Shown here one piece after another: positions 8,293-17,720 of a DNA stretch of 50,476 bases. Numbering within the stretch: position 1 is the stretch's first letter; each line of letters starts with the position of its first letter. The stretch covers positions 1 through 50,476 of the forward strand of contig JAJJBE010000061.1 of NCBI GenBank assembly GCA_020996635.1, given 5' to 3'. Both the position numbers and the translations under genes were made by a program. The DNA comes from Bathymodiolus brooksi methanotrophic gill symbiont (lineage in GTDB: Bacteria; Pseudomonadota; Gammaproteobacteria; Methylococcales; Methylomonadaceae). Below the pieces are notes generated by a model, which saw only the letters and a program-made list of their open reading frames with translations, ran no database searches and was not told where the DNA came from.

Positions 8293-9153
8293 TTATGATT
8301 GATTCTGTGCTGCTAGTTGTAAGGCAGTTTGGTAGAGTAATTTCTTGCGAACTCCTGTAATTTTAACGGCTAAGCTGACGGCTGTTTTTATACTGCATTC
8401 GCTTAATAATAGTGTCAGTGTCATTAATTGATGTTCATTTAATGATTCTGGTTTTTTTTCTATGGGTTTGGGGCTGACCATCACTACAAATTCACCGCGG
8501 CGCATATTGCTATCTTCATTAACAAGTAATAGCATTTTTTCAATGCTGGTTTTAATGATAGTTTCGTGTAGTTTTGTTATTTCTCTGGCAATAGAAATTT
8601 CATGGTTTGCTGGTAGTACACTAGATAAGTCTTCAATACATGCTGCAATGCGGTGGCATGATTCATAAAAAACCCAAGTGTGTGGTGTATTGAGTTGTTC
8701 TTTGAATAAGCTTTGCCGAGCGCTAGAAGTGCGCGGTAGAAACCCTAAAAAGGTAAAGTGGCTAACAGGTAGCCCAGAGGTGGATAAAGCAGCAATTAAT
8801 GCACAAGCACCAGGAATAGGGGAGACTTGAATGCCTTCGGAGTGCGCTAAAGCAACTAAGGGCATGCCAGGATCGCTAATTAACGGAGTACCGGCATCGG
8901 AAATAATGGCTATTGATGTACCCGTTTTTATTTTTTCTATTAAACCTGCCGCTGCGTGTTCTTCATTATGCTGGTGTAATGCAATACAGTGCGTCGTTAT
9001 TCTATAATGTTGCAATAATGTGCGTGCGTGTCGAGTATCTTCTGCACAAATAATATCAACATCTTTTAGGGTTTCAATTGCTCGTAGGCTAAAGTCAGCT
9101 AAATTGCCGATAGGGGTTGCAATAACATAAAGAGAACCTTGTGATTGGGACAT
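8293..9153 (-). CDS. rsmI: 16S rRNA (cytidine-1402-2'-O)-methyltransferase
   Basis: A 286-residue tetrapyrrole-methylase-fold protein. The N-terminus SLYVIATPIGNLADFSLRAI and the downstream CAEDTRHARTLL and ISDAGTPLISDPG motifs are signatures of RsmI, which uses SAM to 2'-O-methylate C1402 of 16S rRNA. Length matches E. coli RsmI (286). It is divergent from lpoA, the same arrangement as yraL-yraM in E. coli, with a short shared promoter region of under 90 bases. Confidence 0.95.
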   Translation of the reverse strand: MSQSQGSLYVIATPIGNLADFSLRAIETLKDVDIICAEDTRHARTLLQHYRITTHCIALHQHNEEHAAAGLIEKIKTGTSIAIISDAGTPLISDPGMPLVALAHSEGIQVSPIPGACALIAALSTSGLPVSHFTFLGFLPRTSSARQSLFKEQLNTPHTWVFYESCHRIAACIEDLSSVLPANHEISIAREITKLHETIIKTSIEKMLLLVNEDSNMRRGEFVVMVSPKPIEKKPESLNEHQLMTLTLLLSECSIKTAVSLAVKITGVRKKLLYQTALQLAAQNQS

Positions 9154-9238
9154 ATTTTTAATTTTAGGGTATTAGGGCGCGCTGGATAATAATAGTAGTA
9201 TTATACGTTGCGTATTGTATAAGCGTGAAGTATCGGTG

Positions 9239-11164
9239 ATGGTTAGTTTTTATTATTGGAGCAGGTTAGGCGTGTTATTTTTGAGAAGAAATGCAAAACG
9301 GTGGGCTTTTTTATCTATTTTTTTGGTTGCGAGTTGTGTTTCGCAGCCTAATGAGGGAAGAGCGCAGTATGAACAAACGTTGCAAATTACTTATGAAGCA
9401 GAGGAGTTGTTAGCTAAAAAACATTATCAGCAAGCCTCTGATTTATTTTTGCGTTTAGCACAAGAAAGGCCTCAACAAGCTGAGTTTTTTAAATTACAAG
9501 CTGCGCAAGCTCAATTTAACGCAGGGCAAGATGCAAAACCAGCATTAATAATGAATTCAGTTGATGTTAATCAGCTAACTGAGCAGCAACGTAATCAATG
9601 GAGGTTATTATCTGCACAGCTATTTTTAAATGAAGGAGGGGCCGAGCAGGCAATTGAGCATTTAATTTTAGTTGTAGAGAGTAGCTTAACTTCTGAGCAG
9701 AAAAAGATTTATTACGAGTCAAATGCATTTGCTTATGCGTTGATAGGTCAATTAAATAAAAGTGTGCAAGAGCGAATTTTACTAAGCCAGTTTTTAATTG
9801 AACATGAAGAAAAGCTGCGGAACCAAAGAGCAATTATGGCATTGTTAAATTTAATGCCTTTAGATACATTGGAGCAGAAGGTAGCACAGCAACAAAACGA
9901 GCTATATACCGGTTGGATTGAATTGGCGATCATAGAAAGAACGGAGCTAAAAGGCACTCCAGAGTTTAAACACCAGTTAAGCGAGTGGGAGGGGCGTTAT
10001 TTATTTCATCCGGCACACGCATTGATTACATCAGAGTATTTTTTAAATATTCAGTTATCTGTTGCTAATATTCGGAATATCGCAGTCTTTTTGCCGGAAT
10101 CTGGTGTGTATACTGAGCATGCAAAGGCGATAAAAGAGGGCTTTATGGCTGCTTATTATCAGCAAGAAGAAGTCTTGCGGCCTAGTATACGTTTTTATGA
10201 TACCAGCAAGTCAGCCATTGATTTGTTATATCAGCAAGCAGTTACTGAGAGTGCGCAGTTAATTATTGGTCCACTGAATAAAAAGACTTTAAAAAAGTTA
10301 GTAAAAGCAGGGGCGCTAAAAGTGCCAATTTTAGGTTTAAATTATGCTGAAGAGTTAAGTGATGCAAATTTATACCAGTTTGCCCTAAGTCCAATTGACG
10401 AGGTAAACCAAGCTGTTGCACAAGCGCAGAGTGAAGGATACCAAAATGCGTTGATTTTGGCGCCAGATAGCATGATGGGTGAGCGTATTGCAGGTTATTT
10501 TCAGACAGCCTGGGAGGCGACCGAAGGACAAGTACTAGCAGTACAGAAGTTTACATTAGGCATAACGGATTTTAGTGAGCCTGTTAAAGCAATGTTGAAT
10601 GTACAAGAAAGTGAATTTCGATACCGTAAATTACGGCAGGTAGCAGGTGCTATTGAATATAATTCACGTAGGCGACAGGATATTGATGTTATTTTTATGG
10701 TGGCAAATCATCAGCAGTCACGACTTATTAATCCTCAGTTCTATCACCATCGGGCCGGTGGTGTTCCAGTCTACGGCTTATCTCGGGTATATGGTGGGCA
10801 GCAAGACTTGATGAATAATATCGACCTTAATGGCGTGAGGTTTTGTACGATTCCGTGGTTATTTAAAGGTGTATATCAAGGTGATTTGACGATGCAGGCT
10901 TTGAGTGAAACTTGGCAGCAGTTCCCTGATAAATTTCTTAGTTTAATTGCCTTTGGAATGGATGCTTACAATGTTGTGCCGCATTTGAATGAATTAAAAA
11001 CCATGCAGTACCAAGGGGCGACAGGTGAGCTATCATTAAATGATGCGAACAGAATAGAAAGAAAGCTTGTATGTGCAAATTTTGAACAAGGGTTAGCGAA
11101 GTTAATGACTGAAGATGAAGAGATAGGTGAGCCTCAACTAAAGCCTAAGTTAGTTAATGAATAA
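9239..11164 (+). CDS. lpoA: Penicillin-binding protein activator, outer-membrane lipoprotein LpoA
   Basis: About 641 residues. A lipoprotein signal ends in the lipobox LVASC, then a helical TPR-like N-terminal domain (to about residue 270) is followed by a periplasmic-binding-protein-like C-terminal domain (starting near NIAVFLPESGVYTEHAKAIK). This matches LpoA/LppC, which activates PBP1A from the outer membrane. The start is uncertain: a TTG at 9215, the ATG at 9239 and a GTG at 9272 are all in frame. The GTG would give a more usual 22-residue signal and follows GGAG. The gene overlaps yraN by 8 bases. Confidence 0.9.
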   Translation: MVSFYYWSRLGVLFLRRNAKRWAFLSIFLVASCVSQPNEGRAQYEQTLQITYEAEELLAKKHYQQASDLFLRLAQERPQQAEFFKLQAAQAQFNAGQDAKPALIMNSVDVNQLTEQQRNQWRLLSAQLFLNEGGAEQAIEHLILVVESSLTSEQKKIYYESNAFAYALIGQLNKSVQERILLSQFLIEHEEKLRNQRAIMALLNLMPLDTLEQKVAQQQNELYTGWIELAIIERTELKGTPEFKHQLSEWEGRYLFHPAHALITSEYFLNIQLSVANIRNIAVFLPESGVYTEHAKAIKEGFMAAYYQQEEVLRPSIRFYDTSKSAIDLLYQQAVTESAQLIIGPLNKKTLKKLVKAGALKVPILGLNYAEELSDANLYQFALSPIDEVNQAVAQAQSEGYQNALILAPDSMMGERIAGYFQTAWEATEGQVLAVQKFTLGITDFSEPVKAMLNVQESEFRYRKLRQVAGAIEYNSRRRQDIDVIFMVANHQQSRLINPQFYHHRAGGVPVYGLSRVYGGQQDLMNNIDLNGVRFCTIPWLFKGVYQGDLTMQALSETWQQFPDKFLSLIAFGMDAYNVVPHLNELKTMQYQGATGELSLNDANRIERKLVCANFEQGLAKLMTEDEEIGEPQLKPKLVNE

Positions 11165-11507
11165 TAATTTAACCACGATTAAAAAAGGTGTGTATTACGA
11201 AGATTTGGCTCTTCGGTATTTAATGCAGCAAGGGCTAAAATTAAAAGAACGAAATTATCTATGTAAATTAGGTGAGTTAGATTTGCTAATGCAAGATAGT
11301 GAGTTTCTAGTTATTGTCGAAGTGAGGTATAGGAAAAATAATTTTTATGGTGGGGCTATAGAAAGTATTACTAAGACAAAGCAAAAAAAGATTATTGCAG
11401 CAACACAGCACTATTTGCAGCAATCAAAAATAAAATCACCTATACGCTTTGATGTTGTAGGGATAACAGGAGAAAGTGCGCCTGTATGGATAAAAAGCGC
11501 CTTTTAA
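11157..11507 (+). CDS. yraN: YraN/UPF0102 family predicted endonuclease-like protein
   Basis: A 116-residue protein with the compact restriction-endonuclease-like fold typical of UPF0102: an N-terminal helix (YEDLALRYLMQQGLKLKERNY), then GELDLLMQDSEFLVIVEVRYR. This carries the E-D-ExR pattern (E, D and the VEVR strand) expected for a metal-dependent nuclease core. Its cellular role is not well established in any organism. It overlaps lpoA by 8 bases and is followed after 3 bases by diaA, the conserved gammaproteobacterial order. Confidence 0.92.
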   Translation: MNNNLTTIKKGVYYEDLALRYLMQQGLKLKERNYLCKLGELDLLMQDSEFLVIVEVRYRKNNFYGGAIESITKTKQKKIIAATQHYLQQSKIKSPIRFDVVGITGESAPVWIKSAF

Positions 11508-11510
11508 ATT

Positions 11511-12107
11511 ATGAGCTTGCAAGAAAATATAAAGCACCAAATTACTGAGAGTATTCAAACTCAGCAAATAGTAATGGCCGAAAAAGGAGAGTATATAGAG
11601 GTTGCAGCACAAAAAATTGTTGATGCTCTATTGGCAGATAAAAAAATACTTTGCTGTGGTAATGCAGGGTCAATTTCAAATGCACAATATTTTGTTTCAT
11701 TAATGATTAATCGATTTGCAAGAGAGAGGCCGTCTTTGCCTGCAATTTCTTTAGTTAATGATGTGCAAATGATTAGCAGCATCGCAAGTATGCAAAGTTA
11801 TGATGAGGTTTATGCCAAACAATTGCGGGCGCTTGGGCAAAATAATGATATTTTATTAATCTATTATATTGATGGAGATACGCTGAGTTTATTAAAGTTG
11901 ATTAATGCGGCACATGATAAAAATATGCCAGTGATCTTATTTTCTGGTGAAAATGATATGTCTTTAGAGGGGGCGTTACGTGAAAATGACCTTTGTGTTA
12001 GTATTCCTAGTCAGGTTGTGCATAGAATAAATGAGAGTCAGATGTTAATAACGCACTGTGTATGTGATTTGGTAGATAGTCAGTTATTTGGTAATCAATT
12101 GACATGA
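11511..12107 (+). CDS. diaA: SIS-domain protein DiaA (DnaA initiator-associating)
   Basis: A 198-residue SIS-domain protein. The nucleotide/sugar-phosphate-binding region begins KKILCCGNAGSISNAQYFVS and continues through NDILLIYYIDGDTLSLLKLI. It resembles both GmhA (phosphoheptose isomerase) and DiaA. The position between yraN and the BON lipoprotein gene matches diaA, whose tetramer binds DnaA and promotes timely replication initiation. The usual SGxS/SGNS loop is changed to YIDGDT here, so sugar-phosphate binding may be weak. It overlaps dolP by 4 bases. Confidence 0.87.
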   Translation: MSLQENIKHQITESIQTQQIVMAEKGEYIEVAAQKIVDALLADKKILCCGNAGSISNAQYFVSLMINRFARERPSLPAISLVNDVQMISSIASMQSYDEVYAKQLRALGQNNDILLIYYIDGDTLSLLKLINAAHDKNMPVILFSGENDMSLEGALRENDLCVSIPSQVVHRINESQMLITHCVCDLVDSQLFGNQLT

Positions 12108-12709
12108 AAAAAAATATAGTCATTGTGATGTTATTAATGCTGACAAGTTGTACGCAGGTTATGGCAAATTTAACTGGGATGGAGTTTTTGCACGATAGAA
12201 GGTCTCGTGAAGAAATTTTAATAGATGCAGGTATTGAGAAAAATGCAGTTAGTATAATTGAGTCATTAAGTGAGTTAAACCAGAAAGTACGAGCCAAAGT
12301 AAGTGCGTATAAAGGGAAGGTTATAGTCACAGGAGAGGCGGAAACAGCAGCAGCAAGAGATAAAATTATTGCGAATATTAGAATTATAAAAAATATACGA
12401 GTCATATATAATGAATTGCAGCTTATGCCTCTAGCGGGTGCGGAGGTAATGAATAAGGATGTCGCAATGCGTAAGGAAGTTATAGATGCTTTGAAGGGTA
12501 TTAATGACTATTCAGGTTTTGATGAAACACGAGTTAAAGTAATCGTATCAGCATCAAATGTGTATTTGATGGGCTTATTATATAAAGAGGAGGCTAAAGT
12601 AGTTTCTGTTAAAATACAAAAAATAGAGAATATAAGTTGTATAGTGACTTTATTTGAATATATCGGGCAGGAAAAGCTACAAAAAGAAAAGAACAAGAAT
12701 GCTATCTAG
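12104..12709 (+). CDS. dolP: Dual BON-domain outer-membrane lipoprotein (YraP/DolP)
   Basis: A 201-residue lipoprotein with a lipobox (LMLTSC, Cys16) and two BON domains: about residues 55-108 (VRAKVSAYKGKVIVTGEAET) and 120-172 (VKVIVSASNVYLMGLLYKEE). In E. coli DolP sits at anionic lipids of the outer membrane and supports BAM function and envelope integrity. This is the last gene of the lpoA-yraN-diaA-dolP run. It ends with a short Lys/Asn-rich tail. Confidence 0.88.
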   Translation: MKKNIVIVMLLMLTSCTQVMANLTGMEFLHDRRSREEILIDAGIEKNAVSIIESLSELNQKVRAKVSAYKGKVIVTGEAETAAARDKIIANIRIIKNIRVIYNELQLMPLAGAEVMNKDVAMRKEVIDALKGINDYSGFDETRVKVIVSASNVYLMGLLYKEEAKVVSVKIQKIENISCIVTLFEYIGQEKLQKEKNKNAI

Positions 12710-12966
12710 ATAAAAAGATGTTTTAAGCAGCTAAAATGGAAGATTACTGTAAAATGTAAAATTCTTCTTGTTAAAAAACAAATAACTAGAGGGGTTATTT
12801 CAGCTAAAGCCGAGAATGGTTAGTTGCTGAAAGAACTATGCAAAGAAAGTTAAATAGAGCTTTAAATGCCAATAGAGATTGACATTGACCAGCATTCTGA
12901 TTTAAAGTTCCGTTCGCATAAAAATAAAAGTATGTCACAAAATTATAACTAAATTGGAGTATTAAC
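12710..12966 (+). promoter_or_regulatory. Intergenic leader and promoter of the RuMP genes
   Basis: This 257-base gap holds a small hairpin (12781-12799, AATAAC with GTTATT). A plausible sigma-70 promoter follows, with a perfect TTGACA at 12879-12884 and TTTAAA at 12901-12906 (16-base spacer). A ribosome-binding site (GGAG, 12956-12959) lies seven bases before the hps start codon. The promoter is predicted from sequence only. Confidence 0.5.
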
Positions 12967-13608
12967 ATGGCAACACCATTAATTCAAATGGCATTAGATT
13001 CTTTAGATTTCGACGCAACTGTAGCACTTGCTGAGCAAGTGGCTGATTCTGTTGATATCTTCGAAATCGGTACACCATGTATCAAGCATAACGGTATTAA
13101 CTTAGTAAAAGAGCTAAGAGCAAGATTTCCTAATCACCTACTTTTAGTTGATTTAAAAACTATGGATGCTGGTGGATATGAATCAGCTCCTTTCTACGAA
13201 GCTGGCGCAGATATCTGTACAGTATTAGGCGTTTCTGGTTTAGCGACTTGCCAAGGTGTTATTGACGTTGCAAACGCAAACGGTGCAGAAGCACAAATTG
13301 ATTTAATCAACGTTGCTGATAAAGCAGCAGTTTCAAGAGAATGTGTTGCAGCTGGCGCGCAAATCGTTGGTGTTCACACAGGTCTTGATGCACAGGCAGC
13401 TGGCCACACACCTTTCGATGACTTAGCATTAATTGCTGACTTAGCGCTAAACGTACGTGTTTCTGTTGCTGGTGGTATTAACCAATCTACAGTACAAGAC
13501 GTAGTTCGTGCTGGTGCAGACATCATTGTTGTTGGTGCAGCTATTTACGGTGCAGCATCTCCAGCAGAAGCAGCACGTGAAATTCGTGAATTAGTAGATG
13601 CTGCATAA
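12967..13608 (+). CDS. hxlA: 3-hexulose-6-phosphate synthase
   Basis: A 213-residue TIM-barrel enzyme of the orotidine-decarboxylase superfamily. It joins formaldehyde and ribulose 5-phosphate to make hexulose 6-phosphate, the fixation step of the RuMP cycle. The metal/catalytic strand LLVDLKTMDAGGYES carries the family D-x-K-x-x-D motif. A phosphate-binding region follows (VRVSVAGGINQSTVQDVVRA, then GADIIVVGAAIYGA). Codon use is biased to C-ending Asn, Phe and Ile codons more than in neighbouring genes, as expected for a very abundant protein. It is followed after 14 bases by hxlB. Confidence 0.96.
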   Translation: MATPLIQMALDSLDFDATVALAEQVADSVDIFEIGTPCIKHNGINLVKELRARFPNHLLLVDLKTMDAGGYESAPFYEAGADICTVLGVSGLATCQGVIDVANANGAEAQIDLINVADKAAVSRECVAAGAQIVGVHTGLDAQAAGHTPFDDLALIADLALNVRVSVAGGINQSTVQDVVRAGADIIVVGAAIYGAASPAEAAREIRELVDAA

Positions 13609-13622
13609 GGCGGAGAATCAAT

Positions 13623-14168
13623 ATGTGGCAACAAGAAAATCAGCAATTAGTCGTTAATAAGATTTCAGAAATTCTTGATGCGACTGATCTTGCTTATGCA
13701 GAGCAAATGACTGCAATGTTTGATAATGCACGGAGGATTTTTATCTCTGGTGCGGGTCGTTCAAAGTTAGTCGGTAACTTTCTAGGTATGCGTTTAATGC
13801 ATAGTGGTTACGATGTTAGCATGGTAGGTGAAATTGTTACTCCTAGCATTAAGGATGGTGATTTATTAATTATCATTTCTGGCTCGGGAGAAACAGAGCA
13901 ATTAGTAGCATTCACAAAGAAAGCGAAAAGCGTGGGTGCAAAAATTGTATTGATTTGTTCAAAAGAGAAATCGACTATCGGTGATTTATCTGATGGTGTT
14001 TTTCAAGTTGGTAAACAAGAGCTGTATGAAACAGTAAAAGGTATGCCAATGGGAACTGTTTTTGAACTATCTACCTTATGTTTCTTAGAAGCGGTAATTG
14101 CTCATATGATCTGGGAAAAAGGTATTCCAGAAGAGAAGATGAGAGAAAGACACGCTAATATGGAATAG
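13623..14168 (+). CDS. hxlB: 6-phospho-3-hexuloisomerase
   Basis: A 181-residue SIS-domain isomerase that converts hexulose 6-phosphate to fructose 6-phosphate, the second RuMP step. The SIS motifs are clear: FISGAGRSKLVGNFLGMRLM, then GDLLIIISGSGETEQLVAFT and a C-terminal GTVFELSTLCFLEAVIAHM. The size and the close link to hxlA are standard. A strong terminator follows the gene, so hxlAB can be transcribed as a two-gene unit. Confidence 0.96.
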   Translation: MWQQENQQLVVNKISEILDATDLAYAEQMTAMFDNARRIFISGAGRSKLVGNFLGMRLMHSGYDVSMVGEIVTPSIKDGDLLIIISGSGETEQLVAFTKKAKSVGAKIVLICSKEKSTIGDLSDGVFQVGKQELYETVKGMPMGTVFELSTLCFLEAVIAHMIWEKGIPEEKMRERHANME

Positions 14169-14177
14169 CATAAAGAA

Positions 14178-14205
14178 ACGAGTAGCTTTGCTGCTCGTTT
14201 TTTTT
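14178..14205 (+). terminator. Rho-independent terminator after hxlB
   Basis: A 9-bp stem (ACGAGTAGC / GCTGCTCGT, one G-U pair) with a TTT loop is followed directly by a run of T residues. Confidence 0.9.
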
Positions 14206-14291
14206 CTGCTAACCAAGAATTTCAAATAGAGGCATGAAGAAAACTCATGTCTCTTTTACGTTTACTAATTTATAAAATTCAGGAGAAGAAT

Positions 14292-16277
14292 ATGTCTTCG
14301 CGTAGAGAACTTGCGAACGCCATACGCGCTTTAAGCATGGATGCCGTACAAAAAGCTAAATCAGGTCACCCAGGTGCACCAATGGGAATGGCTGATATAG
14401 CAGAAGTGTTATGGAATGATCATTTAAAGCATAACCCTAGCAATCCAAATTGGTCTGATCGTGATAGATTTCTTCTATCTAATGGTCATGGGTCTATGTT
14501 AATTTACTCATTGTTACATTTGTCAGGTTACGACTTGCCAATGGATGAGTTAAAAACATTTCGTCAATTACATTCTAAATGTGCGGGACATCCAGAGTAT
14601 ACTTATGCTCCTGGAATTGAAACAACAACCGGCCCTTTAGGGCAAGGCATCACTAATGGTGTTGGTTTTGCAATGGCTGAAAAGTTATTAGCAGCTGAAT
14701 TTAACCGTCCAGGTCACGATATCGTTGACCATAATACCTATGTATTCCTAGGTGATGGTTGTTTAATGGAAGGTATCTCTCATGAAGCTTGCTCTTTAGC
14801 GGGTACATGGGGTTTAGGTAACTTAATTGCGTTCTGGGATGATAACAACATCTCTATCGATGGTCATATTGATGGTTGGTATACAGACGATACAGTTAAA
14901 CGTTTTGAAGCTTACCAATGGCATGTTATTTCTGTAGACGGCCATGATTCTGATGCAATTAATGCTGCGGTTGTAGATGCTAAAAAAGTAACTGACAAAC
15001 CAACACTAATTTGTTGTAAAACAATTATTGGTTTTGGTTCACCTAATAAATCAGGTAGCCATGATTGTCATGGTGCTGCATTGGGTGATGAAGAAGTTGC
15101 ATTAACTCGTAAAGAATTAGGTTGGACTTCAGCTCCTTTTGAAATTCCTGCTGATGTCTATGCAGGTTGGGATGCTAAAGAAGCAGGCGCTAAAAAAGAA
15201 GCATCTTGGGATGCTAAATTTGCAGCTTACGCTAAAGAATTCCCTGAGCTAGCGGCAGAATTCAAACGTCGTATGGCGAAAGAATTACCAGCAAACTGGA
15301 CAGAAAAAACGGATGCAATTATTGCTGATGTTAATGATAAGGCTGAAAGTTTAGCTTCTCGTCAAGCATCACAAAAAATGATTGCTGCATTAGCACCTGT
15401 ACTACCTGAGTTCTTAGGTGGTTCTGCTGATTTAACCGGTTCTAACCTAACTAGCTGTGCTGATTTCAAACACGTTAGCGGTAAAGAGAATGGTAATTAC
15501 ATCTCTTACGGTGTACGTGAATTCGGTATGTATGCAATCATGAACGGAATGGCTTTACACGGTGGCTTAATGCCATTTGGTGGCACATTCCATATGTTCT
15601 CTGATTATGCAAAAAGTGCTTTCCGTATGGCTGCACTGATGAAAATTCGTACGGTTGCTGTTTTAACTCATGACTCTATTGGTCAGGGTGAAGATGGTCC
15701 TACGCATCAGCCTATTGAAAATACATCAGCAATGCGTTTAATTCCAAATATGGATGTATGGCGTCCTTCTGATTCAGTTGAAGTTGCTGTTGCATGGACG
15801 GCTGCTGTTGAACGTTTAGATGGTCCTTCAAGCTTAATCTTAAGCCGCCAGGGTATTCCTGGACGTAAACATGATACTGCTGATTTTGCTTCAATGCGTA
15901 AAGGTGCTTATGTTCTATTGGAAGCGAAAGGTGAGGCACAAGCTATCATTATCGCAACGGGATCAGAAGTTGATTTAGCGATGAAAGCACAGGAAGCACT
16001 AGCTACTGAAGGTGTTAACGTACGTGTTGTTTCTATGCCTTCAACTAATGTATTTGATCGTCAAGACCAGGCTTACAAAGATAGCGTATTAACTCCAGGT
16101 GTAAAACGTGTTGCAGTTGAAGCAGGTGTTACTGATTTCTGGCGTAAATATGTTGGCTTAGAAGGTGCTGTTGTTGGTATCGATACTTTTGGTGAATCTG
16201 CACCAGGTGGCGTATTAATGCAACATTTTGGATTTACAGTAGAAAACGTTGTTAAAACGGTTAAAGAAGTACTGTAA
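14292..16277 (+). CDS. tkt: Transketolase
   Basis: About 661 residues from the ATG at 14292, chosen because it follows AGGAGAAG and gives the usual N-terminus ([20 protein letters not shown]). An upstream in-frame ATG at 14247 would add 15 atypical residues. The thiamine diphosphate motif is [13 protein letters not shown]...WDDN. The substrate His-rich loop ([18 protein letters not shown]) and the C-terminal pyrimidine-binding region ([16 protein letters not shown]) are present. In this context it rearranges sugar phosphates to regenerate ribulose 5-phosphate for the RuMP cycle. Confidence 0.96.
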   Translation: MSSRRELANAIRALSMDAVQKAKSGHPGAPMGMADIAEVLWNDHLKHNPSNPNWSDRDRFLLSNGHGSMLIYSLLHLSGYDLPMDELKTFRQLHSKCAGHPEYTYAPGIETTTGPLGQGITNGVGFAMAEKLLAAEFNRPGHDIVDHNTYVFLGDGCLMEGISHEACSLAGTWGLGNLIAFWDDNNISIDGHIDGWYTDDTVKRFEAYQWHVISVDGHDSDAINAAVVDAKKVTDKPTLICCKTIIGFGSPNKSGSHDCHGAALGDEEVALTRKELGWTSAPFEIPADVYAGWDAKEAGAKKEASWDAKFAAYAKEFPELAAEFKRRMAKELPANWTEKTDAIIADVNDKAESLASRQASQKMIAALAPVLPEFLGGSADLTGSNLTSCADFKHVSGKENGNYISYGVREFGMYAIMNGMALHGGLMPFGGTFHMFSDYAKSAFRMAALMKIRTVAVLTHDSIGQGEDGPTHQPIENTSAMRLIPNMDVWRPSDSVEVAVAWTAAVERLDGPSSLILSRQGIPGRKHDTADFASMRKGAYVLLEAKGEAQAIIIATGSEVDLAMKAQEALATEGVNVRVVSMPSTNVFDRQDQAYKDSVLTPGVKRVAVEAGVTDFWRKYVGLEGAVVGIDTFGESAPGGVLMQHFGFTVENVVKTVKEVL

Positions 16278-16324
16278 TTCTAGAGTAAGCAAATACTAGG
16301 TACGTTGAGTATCTAATTTCGAAT

Positions 16325-16349
16325 GATCACTGGTCATTAACCAGTGGTC
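16325..16349 (+). terminator. Hairpin after tkt (weak terminator candidate)
   Basis: GATCACTGG pairs with CCAGTGGTC (one G-U) across a 7-base loop. The following TTCGTTTCTT is only partly T-rich, so termination may be incomplete and allow read-through to the next two genes. Confidence 0.5.
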
Positions 16350-16379
16350 TTCGTTTCTTACGATAAATAGGTGAATTGC

Positions 16380-17021
16380 GTGAAAAAAAATAATTTAAAA
16401 AAAGGTATCTTTACTGCCTTATTACTTGCTAGTTCGGTTGTAACAGCAGGAACCAAATACCCAGCGGCGGATTTTCAGCCCAAAGTTGTATACCAAGATT
16501 CAAGCTATGAGCATAGTAGCTCTTCTTCAAAATCTACAGTAGATTTTGGTGAAAAAGCTAAAGATGATAGTAATTACCCTGCAGCAACATTTAAGCCACA
16601 AGTTTTATTTGCTGATGAAAGCTATAAACATAATACAAAAGTATCTAATGTTGCAAATTCAGCAGGTGAAAGCTCAGTTAGTAATACAGAAAATGCTGAC
16701 TCATCTGAAGCATCAGCTTCTGGTGAAAGTGTAAGCCCAATATTGGCTCTTATTATATTAGCCGTTGCAGTTTTCTTATTCCGTAAAAAATCTGGGTTAA
16801 AAGCTAGCTCAGGTGGTGACTCAAGTAAATTAACTGGGGTAGCTCAATACCTTAAAAATAAAGCACCGAAAATTTCTGGTGTTACTAAATACTTGGAAAA
16901 GCATCAACCTACTCCAAAATCTGGTGTTGCTAAATATGTAGCAAGAAGGTTGGTAGAAGTAAAAAAAGCAGCAGCTGAAAAAACAACTGGTGTAGAAAAA
17001 TATATGCGTAAAAAAGGATAG
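16380..17021 (+). CDS. Unrecognised membrane-anchored protein with four [ST]GVxKY[LV] repeats
   Basis: Not recognised as a named family. I chose the GTG at 16380 (AGGTGA five bases upstream; clean signal peptide MKKNNLKKGIFTALLLASSV) over GTG 16371. Layout of the 213 residues: signal peptide 1-23; two exported copies of a YPAA-x-F-x-P-x-V segment (27-45 and 66-84); a Ser-rich linker; a membrane helix (about 119-134) followed by RKK. The RKK predicts a cytoplasmic C-terminus. That tail holds four repeats: TGVAQYL (152), SGVTKYL (166), SGVAKYV (181) and TGVEKYM (203). The next gene, 3 bases on, carries eight more copies. The location between transketolase and transaldolase suggests a link to central carbon metabolism or its membrane, but no function can be assigned. 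Confidence 0.7.
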   Translation: MKKNNLKKGIFTALLLASSVVTAGTKYPAADFQPKVVYQDSSYEHSSSSSKSTVDFGEKAKDDSNYPAATFKPQVLFADESYKHNTKVSNVANSAGESSVSNTENADSSEASASGESVSPILALIILAVAVFLFRKKSGLKASSGGDSSKLTGVAQYLKNKAPKISGVTKYLEKHQPTPKSGVAKYVARRLVEVKKAAAEKTTGVEKYMRKKG

Positions 17022-17024
17022 ATA

Positions 17025-17681
17025 ATGGGGTTTTTATCAAAAATTTTTCCTAATAAATCTGTAGCGAAAAATACTTATCATAAAGAGACTCGCGTTAAGC
17101 CGAGTGTTAAATCGAGTGTAGATAAATATATTGAAACTCAGAGTAGTAATTCGTGTAATTCAGGCGTTCTTTCTAAGAAGTTAACGTGTGTTGATGAATA
17201 TTTTAATGCTAAGAATGAAGCAGTAGTTGAGTTGACTAGTGTGGAAAAGGATGAGATAAATATTCGAATTACTGAAAAAATAAAACTGAGAAAATCTGAG
17301 GAGAGCTTGATGAGTGTTGAAGACAAAGAACTTAGTGGTGTAGCTAAATATGTTGAAAGCCAAAAAGAGGCAAATGCAGCGGCTGAATTGAATGTACAAG
17401 CTCCTACTGGCGTCGCTAAATATTTGGCAGATATTATTAGCAATAGATCTGTAGCAACCGGTGTTTCTAAGTATTTATTAAATCGTACTGAAGCGACTGT
17501 AAGTAGTGTTGACCGGTATGTTATTAGTAAATCTTTAGCAGATAAAAATAAACCCGTAGTTGTTATTATTCCTGACTCAAGTGTTACTAAATATTTAGAA
17601 GATATTTCAACGATGCAAACAAGTCGTGTTGCTAAATATCTTGCAAAGAAAGTAATTTCAGATAAACAAGTAGTGGCTTAA
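17025..17681 (+). CDS. Unrecognised soluble protein with eight [ST]xVxKY[LV] repeats
   Basis: Not recognised as a named family. The 218 residues show no signal peptide or membrane helix, so the protein is predicted cytoplasmic. Repeats are spread through the length: SSVDKYI (30), TCVDEYF (54), SGVAKYV (104), TGVAKYL (128), TGVSKYL (145), SSVDRYV (160), SSVTKYL (185) and SRVAKYL (200). They are separated by variable, charged, probably flexible spacers. The ATG lies 3 bases after the stop codon of the membrane-anchored partner, so the pair is co-expressed. The pattern suggests a multivalent linear-motif protein that binds one partner many times, or self-assembles. This is inference from the repeats alone. 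Confidence 0.7.
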   Translation: MGFLSKIFPNKSVAKNTYHKETRVKPSVKSSVDKYIETQSSNSCNSGVLSKKLTCVDEYFNAKNEAVVELTSVEKDEINIRITEKIKLRKSEESLMSVEDKELSGVAKYVESQKEANAAAELNVQAPTGVAKYLADIISNRSVATGVSKYLLNRTEATVSSVDRYVISKSLADKNKPVVVIIPDSSVTKYLEDISTMQTSRVAKYLAKKVISDKQVVA

Positions 17682-17720
17682 TTTTCTAATTGTTATTCTT
17701 GTTAAATCGGATATATTTGA

